DNA from: Phycisphaerales bacterium
GTDB lineage: Bacteria > Planctomycetota > Phycisphaerae > Phycisphaerales > SM1A02
Assembly (NCBI GenBank): GCA_020345805.1
Contig: CP070772.1
Span: 1 to 47,199, forward strand
Direction: 5' to 3'
Length of the DNA stretch: 47,199 bases
The notes below the pieces were generated by a model, which saw only the letters and a list, made by a program, of their open reading frames with translations, did no database searches and was not told the DNA's origin. The first letter of the stretch is position 1. Each line of letters begins with the position of its first letter. Positions 8,712 through 18,260 of this stretch are shown here, piece by piece. A program made the translations under genes and the position numbers.

Positions 8712-9307
8712 TCGCTTGCTCCTCCTATGTTTGTCGAGCTCGAATCAAACAGGAATCCTGAAATCAAAACGCAGACGCACAAGCGCCGACACGCCGTCGG
8801 CGCAGCGTATAAACGCGAGATAACTCTCAGGAGACGAGCGGTTTCATTCTGCCCCACGGGACATGGTGGCGGCGCATCAAACCCCCCGCCTCACCTTCCA
8901 TTCATATCCACATGACGCCCGCGAATCACCGATGACCCGCCGCAGTCGGCTCCCTATCCCATGGCAGCAATCGAAAGCTGCACACCGGCTGCACGCAAGA
9001 CTCACCGGACATCAAAGGACGCCCATTCGCACCTCCCACGAACGTACCGCTTCTCCGCGAGCGGCGGCGCCCTCTCTCTTGGCGCACCCCCCACTCAGGG
9101 TGCACACAAAGGTACTGTGCCCGATGGGTATCGTGGAGTCAAGACAATGTTTCAGGATTCCGGCCCGCCCCGGGCCGGATCTGCTGTAACCAATTGTGAC
9201 CACGTGCGTTATGACTACAAAACCGTCCGCAGCGACCCTTCTCGTCCACAGACGGCTGGAACGCTGCCATCGCGGGCGCGCCGGGGCCGGTCGGCATCCG
9301 GTGACGC
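8712..9307. other. intergenic region between 8711 and the HEAT-like gene
   Basis: About 600 bp without a supported gene. It holds the leader of the 8112-8711 gene (ACATAGGAGGA before the start) and the downstream region of the HEAT-like gene. No clear hairpin terminator was found. Confidence 0.4.
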
Positions 9308-10339
9308 CTACGGTGGGCCCCCTCCCGGTGGGGTCTGTGACACTGAATCTCCAGCCTCGGCCAGCTCCCCGGCAAGTGCCTCTATCGCCGCTTTCTCGTT
9401 CTTGAACGGTACATACACCTCGTTGTACCACTTCCACCAGGCATACATGTCGTAGCCCAGATCCTCGGTGCAGTGGCCCCAGTCCGCGGTCGTCATCCCC
9501 ACCAGCACCCGGTGCACCTCCGTCCGATAAAAATAGGCCACGGCATCCACGATCCGCAAGACCGATCCCTCGTTGACAATCCCCATCACCGGCTGGTACG
9601 CGCCGGCCCCGCTGCCCGTCACCGCTTCCAGCCTCTGCACGTACGCCGTCTGCGTCTGAACCGCGATCCAGGCCAGGTCACCCTGCCTCGCGACCCGGTC
9701 CGTGGTCACCTGCCCGAAGATCAAAAGGGGGATCGCCTCCAGGACATTGAGGGTCCCAGCCAAGCTGCCGGCGTTGTTTGCGACCTCATGCACCGGGCTT
9801 CGCAACGCCTCGTCAAGCACAACCAGGACCGCAGCGGTTGGGGGTGTGACCATCCGCGTGGTGGCCTCGTTGCGGATCGCCGCATCCCCTTGGTAGATGG
9901 CGGCGAAGGCCAGCCCCCCCTGCCCCTCCTCACCGCGGGACGCCAGATGGTCCAGCACCGCCAGCCGCACGTCATCATTCTCCCCCGCCAGCTCCCGGAT
10001 CAGGGGCCGAAATGCCGCCGGGTCCGTGAACTCCTTCAGCCGTCGGATCCCCTCGGCCCGTCGGGCCTTCTCGGCATGTGACCCGAAACATTCACGCCGA
10101 AGGGCGCGAATCTGCTGGGCGTATTTCCGGACTCTTGCCCGATGCCGCAGAAGATCTTCCGGCAGCGTCTCGCCCGTTTCCACCATCGGCGGCACCCGGC
10201 CCGTGGCGGGAATCGGCGCCAGCGTCCCGGCCGGGGGTTTGCACGCGAGCGGCGCAGCCGCATCCGGCCCCTCATCCTGCCCGGCCCCACCTGCCCCCAG
10301 AAGGATCATCACAAGAAGGAGAAGGCTGCGAGCATTCAT
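9308..10339 (-). CDS. secreted or periplasmic HEAT-like repeat protein
   Basis: 343 residues from ATG at 10339, chosen because GGAG lies just upstream and the result starts with a signal peptide (MNARSLLLLVMILLGAGGAG). Residues of roughly 85-260 are alpha-helical repeats with HEAT character (for example FRPLIRELAGENDDVRLAVL, then EVANNAGSLAGTLNVLEAIP). The C-terminal third has the distinctive DMYAWWKWYNEVYVP. No catalytic motif is visible. It follows the SPOR lipoprotein gene by 125 bp on the same strand, so both may be one envelope-related unit. HEAT repeats usually bind other proteins; the partner is unknown. Confidence 0.72.
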   Translation of the reverse strand: MNARSLLLLVMILLGAGGAGQDEGPDAAAPLACKPPAGTLAPIPATGRVPPMVETGETLPEDLLRHRARVRKYAQQIRALRRECFGSHAEKARRAEGIRRLKEFTDPAAFRPLIRELAGENDDVRLAVLDHLASRGEEGQGGLAFAAIYQGDAAIRNEATTRMVTPPTAAVLVVLDEALRSPVHEVANNAGSLAGTLNVLEAIPLLIFGQVTTDRVARQGDLAWIAVQTQTAYVQRLEAVTGSGAGAYQPVMGIVNEGSVLRIVDAVAYFYRTEVHRVLVGMTTADWGHCTEDLGYDMYAWWKWYNEVYVPFKNEKAAIEALAGELAEAGDSVSQTPPGGGPP

Positions 10340-10464
10340 GACCGGCCACTCCGATTCCGGCCCCCGCATTCTGGATGCGCCGCCTGGCGATCTCCGCCGG
10401 AAACGAGACAAACAGCCGGCCAACGGTGCCCGCATCCCGAGAAGTGGCAGTGTCGGCCCGGCTG

Positions 10465-11247
10465 TCAGTGCCCCACAGCCATCGCCTGCAGCGGAGCGAC
10501 GATGTACTCCAGCCTGCCGATTTGGTTGCGAACCACTGCGGCGGCTGACCGGCTGGCAAACCGGCCGAACTGAACCAAGTACAGCCGCCCCCCCCGCTCG
10601 TCAGCGCTGGCAACGATGCGCACGGCCCCCAACCCCGCCCGGTCGGCAATCTCCTGGGCGCTCTGGGCCGCCCGGTCCGCGCCGGCTGCATCGCGGAACG
10701 CACCCACCTGCAAGGCGAACAGACCGGATGGGCTCGTGGAGGGGGCATCGGCGGCATAGTCGAAACCACCCGCCACCGCCGGCGTGCCCGCCAGTCGCCG
10801 GGCCAGTCGGGCGTGTTCGGCCGCCCGGATCGCCTCGGGGCCGGCAAGCAGGCCCTCGGCCTTCTCGAACAACGCCGCCGCCTCCCGGGGACGGTTCTGG
10901 TCCAGCCTGATGATTCCGAGCATCGCGGCGGCCTTGCCCGCCGTCTCCGGCCGGGACGAAGCCGACGCAATCATGAACCGTCTCTCCGCCTCATCGACCC
11001 TCCCGACCCGGTACGAACTGAGGCCGGCGAGGTAGGCCGCGTCCTCACGCTGAGGGCCCGTGGCCGACCGCATCGCCTCGCCGGCACGTCCTCCGGCCGT
11101 TTCATACCGTCCCGCTTCATAATCGGTAACCGCCCGATCGAGCAGATCTCCCGGCGGTCCGTGCGGACCACTCGCGGTCTCGCAGCCACCGGCGGCGAAG
11201 AGAATCAGAACGCAGCTCAGCACCCCGGCACGAGTCGATCCTGCCAT
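10465..11247 (-). CDS. TPR lipoprotein with C-terminal SPOR domain
   Basis: 260 residues from ATG at 11247. The N-terminus MAGSTRAGVLSCVLILFAAGGC ends in a lipobox with Cys22, so the protein is lipid-anchored. Residues about 35-150 are TPR-like helices (DYEAGRYETAGGRAGEAM, GLSSYRVGRVDEAERRF). The last about 80 residues form a SPOR domain (LFALQVGAFRDAAGADRAAQ ... RLYLVQFGRFASRSAA), which in other bacteria binds denuded peptidoglycan at division sites. It is divergent from the acyl ligase gene, sharing a 145-bp upstream region. Longer in-frame starts exist but would bury the lipobox. Confidence 0.82.
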   Translation of the reverse strand: MAGSTRAGVLSCVLILFAAGGCETASGPHGPPGDLLDRAVTDYEAGRYETAGGRAGEAMRSATGPQREDAAYLAGLSSYRVGRVDEAERRFMIASASSRPETAGKAAAMLGIIRLDQNRPREAAALFEKAEGLLAGPEAIRAAEHARLARRLAGTPAVAGGFDYAADAPSTSPSGLFALQVGAFRDAAGADRAAQSAQEIADRAGLGAVRIVASADERGGRLYLVQFGRFASRSAAAVVRNQIGRLEYIVAPLQAMAVGH

Positions 11248-11392
11248 CACTACTTTCACCCTGCCGTTGAATTCTTCAATAACATCTGCGAACCGGGCCA
11301 TCAACCCTCGCTGATTGGCGCCGACGGCCTGCCAGACGTATCGTACCGATTTGACACCGTTCCCCAACTTTCCACAACAGGCACTCCCGCAG

Positions 11393-12868
11393 ATGTCCGT
11401 CCTTCGCCCCATCGTTCGCCGATTACTCGCAGCCCCCTTCCGCACCATCGCCGTCGACGACCAGCGGTCGTGGAAGAGCTATCAGATGTACCTGGGCGCT
11501 CTGCACCTGGCTCGGGCGATCGAGCAGGGCACGGAGCGACCGCATGTGGGGATCATGCTTCCCACTGCGGGGCTGTTCCCGATGGCGATGATCGCATCCT
11601 GGATGCTCGGCCGGACGGTTGTCCCTCTCAACTACCTGCTCAAGGGCGAGGACTTGGCCTACGTGATCGAAGATGCGGAGCTTGATCTGGTGATCACCGC
11701 CACGCCCATGCTCGAGCGGTTCGGCCCTCTTCCCGAGCAGGCCCGGCCGCTCTGCCTCGACAAGATGAAGTTCTCCGGCTTGCCGCCACTGCGCCGATCG
11801 GCGCGGCTGGGCGATGATTTCCTCGCCGTGCTCATGTACACCTCCGGCACGTCCGGCCGGCCCAAGGGAGTAATGCTCACCGCCTCGAACCTGGCCTCCA
11901 ACGGCGAGCAGTGCGTCACCTGGGCGGGGTTTACCAGCAAGGACGTGATGCTGGGAGTGCTGCCGCAGTTCCACAGTTTCGGCCTGACCGTTCTGACCCT
12001 CCTGCCCCTGTGCGTGGGCTGCAAGGTCGTTTATACCGCCCGTTTCATGCCCAAGAAGATCCTGGACCTTTTGCGCAAGCACCGCCCCACGGCCTTCATC
12101 GGAATCCCGAGCATGTTCAACGCGCTCCTGGCGGCCAAGAGCGCCAAAGCCGGAGACTTCACTTCGCTTCGCTACGTCGTCTCCGGCAGCGAGCCCCTGC
12201 CCGAAGCGGTCTTCAACGGGTTTCGCGATCGATTCAACATCGTCATCAACGAGGGCTACGGCCTGACGGAGACCGCCCCGGTGACCAACTGGTGCCGCCC
12301 CCAGGACCACAAGCCCAAAAGCGTCGGAATGCCCCTGCCCGGCGTTCACGAGAAGATCGTGGATCCTCAAGGACGCCGCCTGGGGGTGGACGCGGAAGGG
12401 GAGATTCTCATCAGCGGCCCCAACGTGATGCAGGGCTACTACAAGATGCCGGCCGAGACCGAGGCCGTCTTCGACGAGGACGGCTATTTCCGGACCGGCG
12501 ACATGGGCAGAATCGACGCCGACGGACACCTCTTCATCACCGGCCGCATCAAGGAGATGCTGATCATTGGTGGGGAGAACGTATTCCCCCGAGAGATCGA
12601 GGAAGCCCTCATCAGCCACCCCTCCGTCCACGCCTGTGCGGTTATCGGAATGCAGGATGAGTCGCGGGGCGAGCTGCCCCTGGCCTTCGTGGAGTTGGCC
12701 GAAGGGGCCGAGTTCGACGAGACCGCTCTGCGGTCCCACTGCCGGGAGAAGCTCGCTCAGTACAAAGTGCCGCGCGAAATCCGCGTGGTCAACGAGCTTC
12801 CACGCAACCCCACAGGTAAGATTCTCAGGCGCGAACTCAGCCCCCAAGTCCCATCCGTGGTGGGATGA
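11393..12868 (+). CDS. AMP-forming acyl-CoA/acyl-ACP synthetase
   Basis: 491 residues from ATG 11393 (an in-frame ATG at 11315 adds 26 low-quality residues). The adenylate-forming signature MYTSGTSGRPKGVM lies at 148-161, GYGLTETAP at 289-297, the hinge segment YFRTGDMGRIDADGHLFITG near 365-385, and the catalytic C-terminal lysine in NPTGKILRRE. These enzymes activate a carboxylic acid as acyl-AMP and pass it to CoA or a carrier protein. The 491-residue size and general look suggest a fatty-acid ligase. The substrate is not readable. No weak or missing motif is seen. Confidence 0.92.
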   Translation: MSVLRPIVRRLLAAPFRTIAVDDQRSWKSYQMYLGALHLARAIEQGTERPHVGIMLPTAGLFPMAMIASWMLGRTVVPLNYLLKGEDLAYVIEDAELDLVITATPMLERFGPLPEQARPLCLDKMKFSGLPPLRRSARLGDDFLAVLMYTSGTSGRPKGVMLTASNLASNGEQCVTWAGFTSKDVMLGVLPQFHSFGLTVLTLLPLCVGCKVVYTARFMPKKILDLLRKHRPTAFIGIPSMFNALLAAKSAKAGDFTSLRYVVSGSEPLPEAVFNGFRDRFNIVINEGYGLTETAPVTNWCRPQDHKPKSVGMPLPGVHEKIVDPQGRRLGVDAEGEILISGPNVMQGYYKMPAETEAVFDEDGYFRTGDMGRIDADGHLFITGRIKEMLIIGGENVFPREIEEALISHPSVHACAVIGMQDESRGELPLAFVELAEGAEFDETALRSHCREKLAQYKVPREIRVVNELPRNPTGKILRRELSPQVPSVVG

Positions 12869-12916
12869 CCCGGCGGCCCCTCGGCATGTGAGCCCTTTCC
12901 GATCCGGAACCGAAAC

Positions 12917-13804
12917 ATGGCAGAGCAAGCAACGAAGATCTGTGCCATTTGCGGGGAGGACTGCTCAAAGCAGCGGCGGGTCAAGGACAACAAGGGTCGC
13001 TATTACCACAAGGAATGCGTGGATAAGGCGAGACGCGAGCAGAAGAAGCAGAGCCAGGACAGTCTCGGGTCGGCCGCGGTCATCGCTCCGCCTCCGGAAG
13101 AGAACCGGGCGGGCGAGTATGCCGTGGTCGAAACGGAAGTGGAAGACGGCGTGCCCGCCTCACCGCACACCGAGGCCATCCCCGTCGATGACGCCGACCA
13201 GTACGTGGTGGAGGAAGACGGGCCACCTCCATCCGGCGATCTCTCCGGGCTCGGCGGCGGTCCGGCAGTCGACGCCGGCCAGCCGGCCTCCTCCACCCGC
13301 ATCGCTTCGGTGCCCACCCGTTATTCCGGCGAGGGCGGTCGGATCTGGCCGCCCGTCGTGGGCGTCATCTCCATACTCCTGGGTGTGGGTGAGGTGGTCA
13401 TCTTCGGCCTCGCCCCCATCCGCGACGTGATCGCCGGTGAAATCCGGATTGTCCCCCTCGTCGTCGCCGCCCTGGCCATGCTGCTCGGTTTATGGCTTCT
13501 CATCGGCGGATTCGGCATACTCACCCGCCAGCAGACGGCGATGATCATCATTCAAAAGTGGGCAAAACTCAAAATTCTCTTCTCGATTCTTCTCGTGGGC
13601 GGAGGTATCGCGGCGGTACTGCTCGACCTGCCCCTGCTCGATCAGTTCGACCAGCAGTTCATCATCGAGGCCCGGGAGAAGAGCATCGGCCCGCTCATCA
13701 CCTCGGGAGTTCTCTACCTCCTTCTGCTCCTGATCTGGCCCCTCTTTGTGGCCATCTGGTTCAGCCGCGGTAAAACGCAGGAGGACATCGGCTTCTGGCG
13801 CTGA
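12917..13804 (+). CDS. zinc-ribbon membrane protein, paralogue 1
   Basis: 295 residues. Residues 9-34 form a small metal-binding module: CAICGEDC followed by YYHKEC, i.e. Cys/Cys...His/Cys zinc ligands. A linker of about 100 residues rich in Pro, Glu and Asp follows, then four hydrophobic segments (about 138-160, 170-195, 215-238 and 255-282). The neighbour at 13971 has the same N-terminal module. The zinc module is presumably cytoplasmic. Function unknown; the first gene of a likely three-gene membrane cluster ending with DUF2752. The 48-bp gap after the ligase gene leaves open whether they are cotranscribed. Confidence 0.75.
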   Translation: MAEQATKICAICGEDCSKQRRVKDNKGRYYHKECVDKARREQKKQSQDSLGSAAVIAPPPEENRAGEYAVVETEVEDGVPASPHTEAIPVDDADQYVVEEDGPPPSGDLSGLGGGPAVDAGQPASSTRIASVPTRYSGEGGRIWPPVVGVISILLGVGEVVIFGLAPIRDVIAGEIRIVPLVVAALAMLLGLWLLIGGFGILTRQQTAMIIIQKWAKLKILFSILLVGGGIAAVLLDLPLLDQFDQQFIIEAREKSIGPLITSGVLYLLLLLIWPLFVAIWFSRGKTQEDIGFWR

Positions 13805-13970
13805 TCGCCCAGACCGCACGGGCCTGACCACAGGTCCCCTCCGAGTCCGCAGAATGCGGCGGGCCCTTCGCGCGGACGGGCGGATGACTTCCAATTACCA
13901 CCGCGGGCTTGCGTGATGCTCCCAGTCGTGGACAATCACCTGACACGCCAGAAAGCCAATAGGGGACGAT

Positions 13971-14801
13971 ATGGACCAGCATGCAGCGAAGATCTGCGCG
14001 ATCTGCGGCGAGGACTGCGCAAACGACCCGCGGATCAAGGATCCCAAGGGAAGGTATTACCATCGCGATTGCTACGAACGGGCGGCCCAGGCCCAGGCCC
14101 GGCGAAAGGCGGCCTCGGAGGCGCCTCCCGTGGCCGAGTCCGCACTGCTTGAGCCGCTGTCCGTCGAACCCGCACCACTTGAGCCGCCGCCGGTTGCTCC
14201 GCCCCCGGCCGAGCCACCTTCGCCGCAGGTCGAGGACGATTTCGGCGGCTTTGCGGTGGAGGCCGATTCCCGGAGCGAGCTCCCGCCAGAGGCAATCTAC
14301 CAGACCGCCCACACCACCGAATTCGCCTGCCCCGGTTGCGGCGCGGAAATGGGTCCCGGCGCGGTCCTCTGCACCAACTGTGGATTCAGCACCAAGACAG
14401 GGCAGCGGCTTTCCGTCGAGACGAAGAAGCCGAAACGCCAACGCGCAGCCGGCGAGGGTAGCCTGATCGGCAACCTGCTTTCACCGGGAGGCGTGGGGCT
14501 GGCGACCCTCATAATCCTCTCAGTGTTCTTCGCGCTGGCGACGTCCAATGAGGTGGTCGCACTTGTATACCTCCTGACCGCGGGCTTCTTCGGCTTCGGC
14601 GTCTGGATCGTGGTGCTCGTCTTCGCCTTCAGCGAAGGAATCGGCCAGGGTTTCCTGACCCTGTGCGTGCCATGCTACATCCTCTATTACGTGTTCGGCG
14701 TTTGTGACAACCAGTACGTCAAGATCCTCTATGTCCTCTCCATACTGGCGAATATCAGCACCTACTTTCTGGAGTTGCCGACGGGAATGCAGACCTTCTA
14801 A
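13971..14801 (+). CDS. double zinc-ribbon membrane protein, paralogue 2
   Basis: 276 residues, with AGGGGA before the ATG. The N-terminal CAICGEDC...YYHRDC module matches the upstream neighbour closely. A Pro/Glu-rich linker (about 50-105) leads to a second zinc ribbon, CPGCGAEM...CTNCGF (about 120-140). Four hydrophobic segments fill the C-terminal half. The membrane part is different from paralogue 1, so only the N-terminal module is shared. Nine bp separate it from the next gene. The function is unknown; a membrane-bound sensor or scaffold is one possibility. Confidence 0.75.
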   Translation: MDQHAAKICAICGEDCANDPRIKDPKGRYYHRDCYERAAQAQARRKAASEAPPVAESALLEPLSVEPAPLEPPPVAPPPAEPPSPQVEDDFGGFAVEADSRSELPPEAIYQTAHTTEFACPGCGAEMGPGAVLCTNCGFSTKTGQRLSVETKKPKRQRAAGEGSLIGNLLSPGGVGLATLIILSVFFALATSNEVVALVYLLTAGFFGFGVWIVVLVFAFSEGIGQGFLTLCVPCYILYYVFGVCDNQYVKILYVLSILANISTYFLELPTGMQTF

Positions 14802-14810
14802 CAAAGGACT

Positions 14811-15305
14811 ATGAACCACTCCACCTCCCCACTGCCTGTGAGCCAATCGGCATCATCGCCACCCGAGGCGGTATTGTCGGAGCCCTGCCGCGCCTACCGG
14901 CGGTGGTTCGGGAAAGCCACGACCCGAGTCGCCTGGCTCGCCCTGATTGTCGCCGTCGTGCATCCGCCGCACGGCCTGGGATTGCCGATCTGCTGGCTGC
15001 GAACCACCACCGGCCTGCTCTGTCCCGGCTGCGGCATCACCCGCAGCATGAGCTGCGCCGTGCGCGGCCTGTTTGAGCAGAGCTGGCAGTATCACCCCTT
15101 CGGCATTCTGCTGCTCGCCTTCTTCTGTCTTGCCGCCGCCATCAGCCTGCTGCCTCCACGGCGGAAAGTGCGCCTGGCCCGGTTCATTCAGCGTCACGGA
15201 CGGCCCGCGAGCGTGCTGCACATCGCGCTTATCACCGCCTTTATCGTCTTCGGAGTTCTCCGCGCGGTGGTCCACGTTCTCGGCGGCCAGTTTATCGCAG
15301 CGTGA
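14811..15305 (+). CDS. DUF2752 family membrane protein
   Basis: 164 residues. The family signature LCPGCGITRS lies at 70-79 with Cys71 and Cys74, followed by AVRGLFEQSWQYHPFGIL. Hydrophobic segments lie at about 40-52, 105-125 and 140-158. DUF2752 proteins are small membrane proteins of unknown function, common in Bacteroidota and Planctomycetota. The ribosome site AAAGGACT and a 9-bp gap indicate cotranscription with the zinc-ribbon gene before it. Confidence 0.85.
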   Translation: MNHSTSPLPVSQSASSPPEAVLSEPCRAYRRWFGKATTRVAWLALIVAVVHPPHGLGLPICWLRTTTGLLCPGCGITRSMSCAVRGLFEQSWQYHPFGILLLAFFCLAAAISLLPPRRKVRLARFIQRHGRPASVLHIALITAFIVFGVLRAVVHVLGGQFIAA

Positions 15306-15413
15306 TCGTGCCGCCGGCGACCCGTAGAGGTGCCCGGTGGCTCATCACGTGGTCGCAGAAACATCGTGACACCGGGATGGGGCCCCTGATACCCTATGGG
15401 GGTTCAGGCAGTG

Positions 15414-15429
15414 TACTGCACGTGCAGTA
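15414..15429. promoter_or_regulatory. 16-bp perfect palindrome before the NosD/kelch gene
   Basis: TACTGCACGTGCAGTA is its own reverse complement, lies 22 bp before the ATG at 15452 and 108 bp after DUF2752, and is followed by TTTTT (15431-15434 plus preceding T). It can be read as an operator in the leader, or as a short stem (TACTGC/GCAGTA, loop ACGT) with a T tract acting as terminator of the upstream cluster. Confidence 0.5.
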
Positions 15430-15451
15430 TTTTTGGGGTCGACTCGTGAGT

Positions 15452-18073
15452 ATGAAGACCACGACCTCCAGTCCGACGAAGCACGCGCCTGCGGTCATGC
15501 TCGCGGCATCCCTGGGCCTGATCTCGGCCGCGCCGGGCGCGGATCCCGTCATCCCCACCGACGGAATGATCATCACCGAGGACACCACCTTCCTCCCCGG
15601 CAGCTACAACCTCCCCCACGGCGTTTCCATCGGAGCCGACAACGTCACGCTGGACATGAACGGCGCCCACCTCATCGGCGACGAGTTCAACAACTACGGC
15701 CTCACCTGCATCGGCCATTCCAACGTCACCATCAGCGGCGGCGCCATCAGCAACTACTACTACGGCCTGCGCATCGAGGACGGCGCGAACATCCACATCC
15801 TCGGCAATGACCTGTCACTGAACTGGCTCGATCCGGATTCGCAAACGCCGAACGCCCCCTGGCTCAACATCAACGTCGGACCGGGCAATCTGGGTGATCG
15901 CACCAATCTCGGCGGCGGACTGTTCATGCACAACGTCACCGCCGCCGTCATCTCCGGAAATACCCTGCGATGCGAAGAGAACGGCATGGACTTGTTCATG
16001 GTCCACGACTGCCACATCACCGACAACGACGCATCCGACAACACCGGCTGGGGGATCCATCTCCACGCCTCAACCGGCAACACTATCGAGAACAACGTCG
16101 CCGACCGCTGCATCCGCCCGGGGCTGGGCGATTCGTCCGGCGTGCTGCTGGTGATGTCCAGCCACGACAATCACGTTCTCGGCAATTCGTTCCAGTACGG
16201 CGGCAACGGGTTCTTCATCGGAAACGAGGGCGGCTGCCCCAGCAACTTCAATCTTATCGAGAGTAACGACGGCTCCTTCGCCGGAGCCAACGCCTTCGAA
16301 GCAACTTTCTCCCAGGGCAATCAGTTCATCTCCAACATCGCCTTCGGATGCAATTACGGCTTCTGGCTCGGCTATTCACACTCCGGAAACCTTCTCAAGA
16401 ACAACACCATCAAGGCGAACAACATCTGCGGGATAGAAATCGAGCACGGACAGGCAAACACCATCGAGGGCAACATCATCATCGGCAACGGCGGGCGGGG
16501 GATCTTCCTCCGCACCGACGGCCAGGTCCATTTCCCGCCCGATTCCTTCCCCTGCCTCGAGTTGCCGAACCAGGCAGCATCTTCCGATTACCTCATCCGG
16601 GACAACATCATCCGCGCAAACTTCGGCCCATCCATCGAAATGACCAACACCACCGACAGCATCATCATCAACAACCTCATCGACGGCTGCTTCGGCAACT
16701 CCGTCATCTCCAACGGGCCCAACAACATCTGGGCAATCGAACCCACCCCCGGCGAGAACATCATCGGCGGCGCACTCCTCGCCGGCAATTACTGGTCCAA
16801 CTACACCGGTGAAGACACGAACAACGACGGCGTAGGCGATACCGACCTGCCCTACGACAACAACGGGCTGATCGCCCCGCCCGGCGATCCGCATCCCCTC
16901 GTCGGGGATCCCGGCGAAGTGGACTGGCACAACCCCCCCACAATTTGCGATCGGTATTGGATCGATCTGGGGCCCAATACCCGCGATGACGAATCCACTT
17001 TCGAAACATCCAACGGCACGCATTTCGCCACCGACGGGACCGACCTCTATCTTCTGGAAAGCTCCAACTCCGACCGGTTCGACCGGTTTGATCCGGAAAC
17101 CGCGCATTATATCGCGCTCACGCCGCTTCCAGAGCCGGCACAGGACGGCTCGGACCTGCAATACGGCGACGGTCTCTATTACGCAGCAGTGGGAATTCAG
17201 TTCAATCCCAAGGACGGCAGCGGCAGCGGCACCCGTCTCTACGCCTACGATCCCGCGCTCGATCAGTGGGAGCGGCGAGCGGATGCGATCATCGACGGTG
17301 AACCCGTCGCCACCGAGGCGCTCGCTTACGACCCGGGCAATCAGCGCCTCTACGCAACGATCGTCCAGACCATTCGCCGCGGCGATCCCGCTCTCCTCCG
17401 CAAGCTTGCCGTTTATGACCCGGCAACTGATGAATGGACCGGCACAACCGCCGACAGCGGTGCCGAGTTTTCATCCGCCTCGGAACTGGAATACCTCGGT
17501 GGCAGGATCTATGCCTGGCCCGGCGGCTGGGCGGGCGGGGCGGCGAGCGGGGCCGATTCCTTCCTTCATGTATATGACACCGTCACGGATACCTGGTCTG
17601 TGACACCGTCGCTGCTGGATTCCGGCGTGATGCCCGGCTTCCGCAGCGGCGCACTCGACGTTTGGGGCGTCACCCTCACCGCAGATCACCTTCGGAAACT
17701 GCTTTGCCTCATCGGGGGCGAGGCGAACCGCGTCCTCTATGTCTATAACCCATTGAATGAAACCTGGAAGACCGGCCCGCTGACCGTCTACGACGGCGGG
17801 TGGGGCGCGGGCCTCGAATACGTCCAGTCAACCGAGACGCTGTACCAGATCGACGGCCGCAATGCTGCGAACACCACCCAGGGCACCGCCGCCATGTTTC
17901 GCCGCACCGGCGATGTAGATTGCGACGGCGTGGTGCGCATCGATGACATTTTCGATGTTCTCGGCGCGTGGGGCCCGTGCGATGATCCCGTCAACGAGTG
18001 CCCCGCCGACGTCAACCTCGACGGCAAGGTCGATATCGACGACCTCTTCGAGGTGATCAATAACTGGGGATGA
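15452..18073 (+). CDS. secreted parallel beta-helix (NosD-like) / kelch / dockerin protein
   Basis: 873 residues from ATG 15452 (a GTG two codons earlier is an alternative; the longer frame from 15302 lacks a signal peptide). Residues 1-34 are a signal peptide. About 40-480 is a right-handed parallel beta-helix of the NosD/periplasmic copper-binding type (GNDL, GNTLRC, NNVADRC, ESNDGS rungs). About 515-800 resembles kelch propeller blades (YDPALDQWERRA, YDPATDEWTGT, YDTVTDTWSVT, YNPLNETWKTG). The last about 53 residues are a dockerin with two calcium loops (DCDGVVRIDDIFDVL, NLDGKVDIDDLFEVI). Such beta-helices often bind or cleave polysaccharides; no catalytic site is identified. It heads a run of dockerin genes. 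Confidence 0.88.
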   Translation: MKTTTSSPTKHAPAVMLAASLGLISAAPGADPVIPTDGMIITEDTTFLPGSYNLPHGVSIGADNVTLDMNGAHLIGDEFNNYGLTCIGHSNVTISGGAISNYYYGLRIEDGANIHILGNDLSLNWLDPDSQTPNAPWLNINVGPGNLGDRTNLGGGLFMHNVTAAVISGNTLRCEENGMDLFMVHDCHITDNDASDNTGWGIHLHASTGNTIENNVADRCIRPGLGDSSGVLLVMSSHDNHVLGNSFQYGGNGFFIGNEGGCPSNFNLIESNDGSFAGANAFEATFSQGNQFISNIAFGCNYGFWLGYSHSGNLLKNNTIKANNICGIEIEHGQANTIEGNIIIGNGGRGIFLRTDGQVHFPPDSFPCLELPNQAASSDYLIRDNIIRANFGPSIEMTNTTDSIIINNLIDGCFGNSVISNGPNNIWAIEPTPGENIIGGALLAGNYWSNYTGEDTNNDGVGDTDLPYDNNGLIAPPGDPHPLVGDPGEVDWHNPPTICDRYWIDLGPNTRDDESTFETSNGTHFATDGTDLYLLESSNSDRFDRFDPETAHYIALTPLPEPAQDGSDLQYGDGLYYAAVGIQFNPKDGSGSGTRLYAYDPALDQWERRADAIIDGEPVATEALAYDPGNQRLYATIVQTIRRGDPALLRKLAVYDPATDEWTGTTADSGAEFSSASELEYLGGRIYAWPGGWAGGAASGADSFLHVYDTVTDTWSVTPSLLDSGVMPGFRSGALDVWGVTLTADHLRKLLCLIGGEANRVLYVYNPLNETWKTGPLTVYDGGWGAGLEYVQSTETLYQIDGRNAANTTQGTAAMFRRTGDVDCDGVVRIDDIFDVLGAWGPCDDPVNECPADVNLDGKVDIDDLFEVINNWG

Positions 18074-18190
18074 CCGTCCCGCTTCGCGTGCAGATATGGA
18101 AACTCCGGGCGCCGGAGCCACGCGAAACGCCCGACCTCTGAGCCGGAAAGGCGTTTTCGCCTCTGTCCCGTCCGCCCCATCGCCGCCCAC

Positions 18191-18196
18191 TAGAAT
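18191..18196 (+). promoter_or_regulatory. candidate -10 element TAGAAT of the 18261 gene
   Basis: TAGAAT lies 65 bp before the ATG. The tandem paralogue has TACAAT at the same distance (64 bp), with similar DNA on both sides. The -35 region is not consensus. Confidence 0.45.
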
Positions 18197-18260
18197 CCGG
18201 TCGGGTGGGCTGTTTGTGTCGTCTGATCGTCAGGTGGTTGAACAGGGAAAGGAGACCTCC

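Noticed and set aside
11423-12928. 501-codon minus-strand frame
   Set aside because: Antisense shadow of the acyl ligase; no domain, His/Gly/Glu-rich composition typical of GC-rich shadows.
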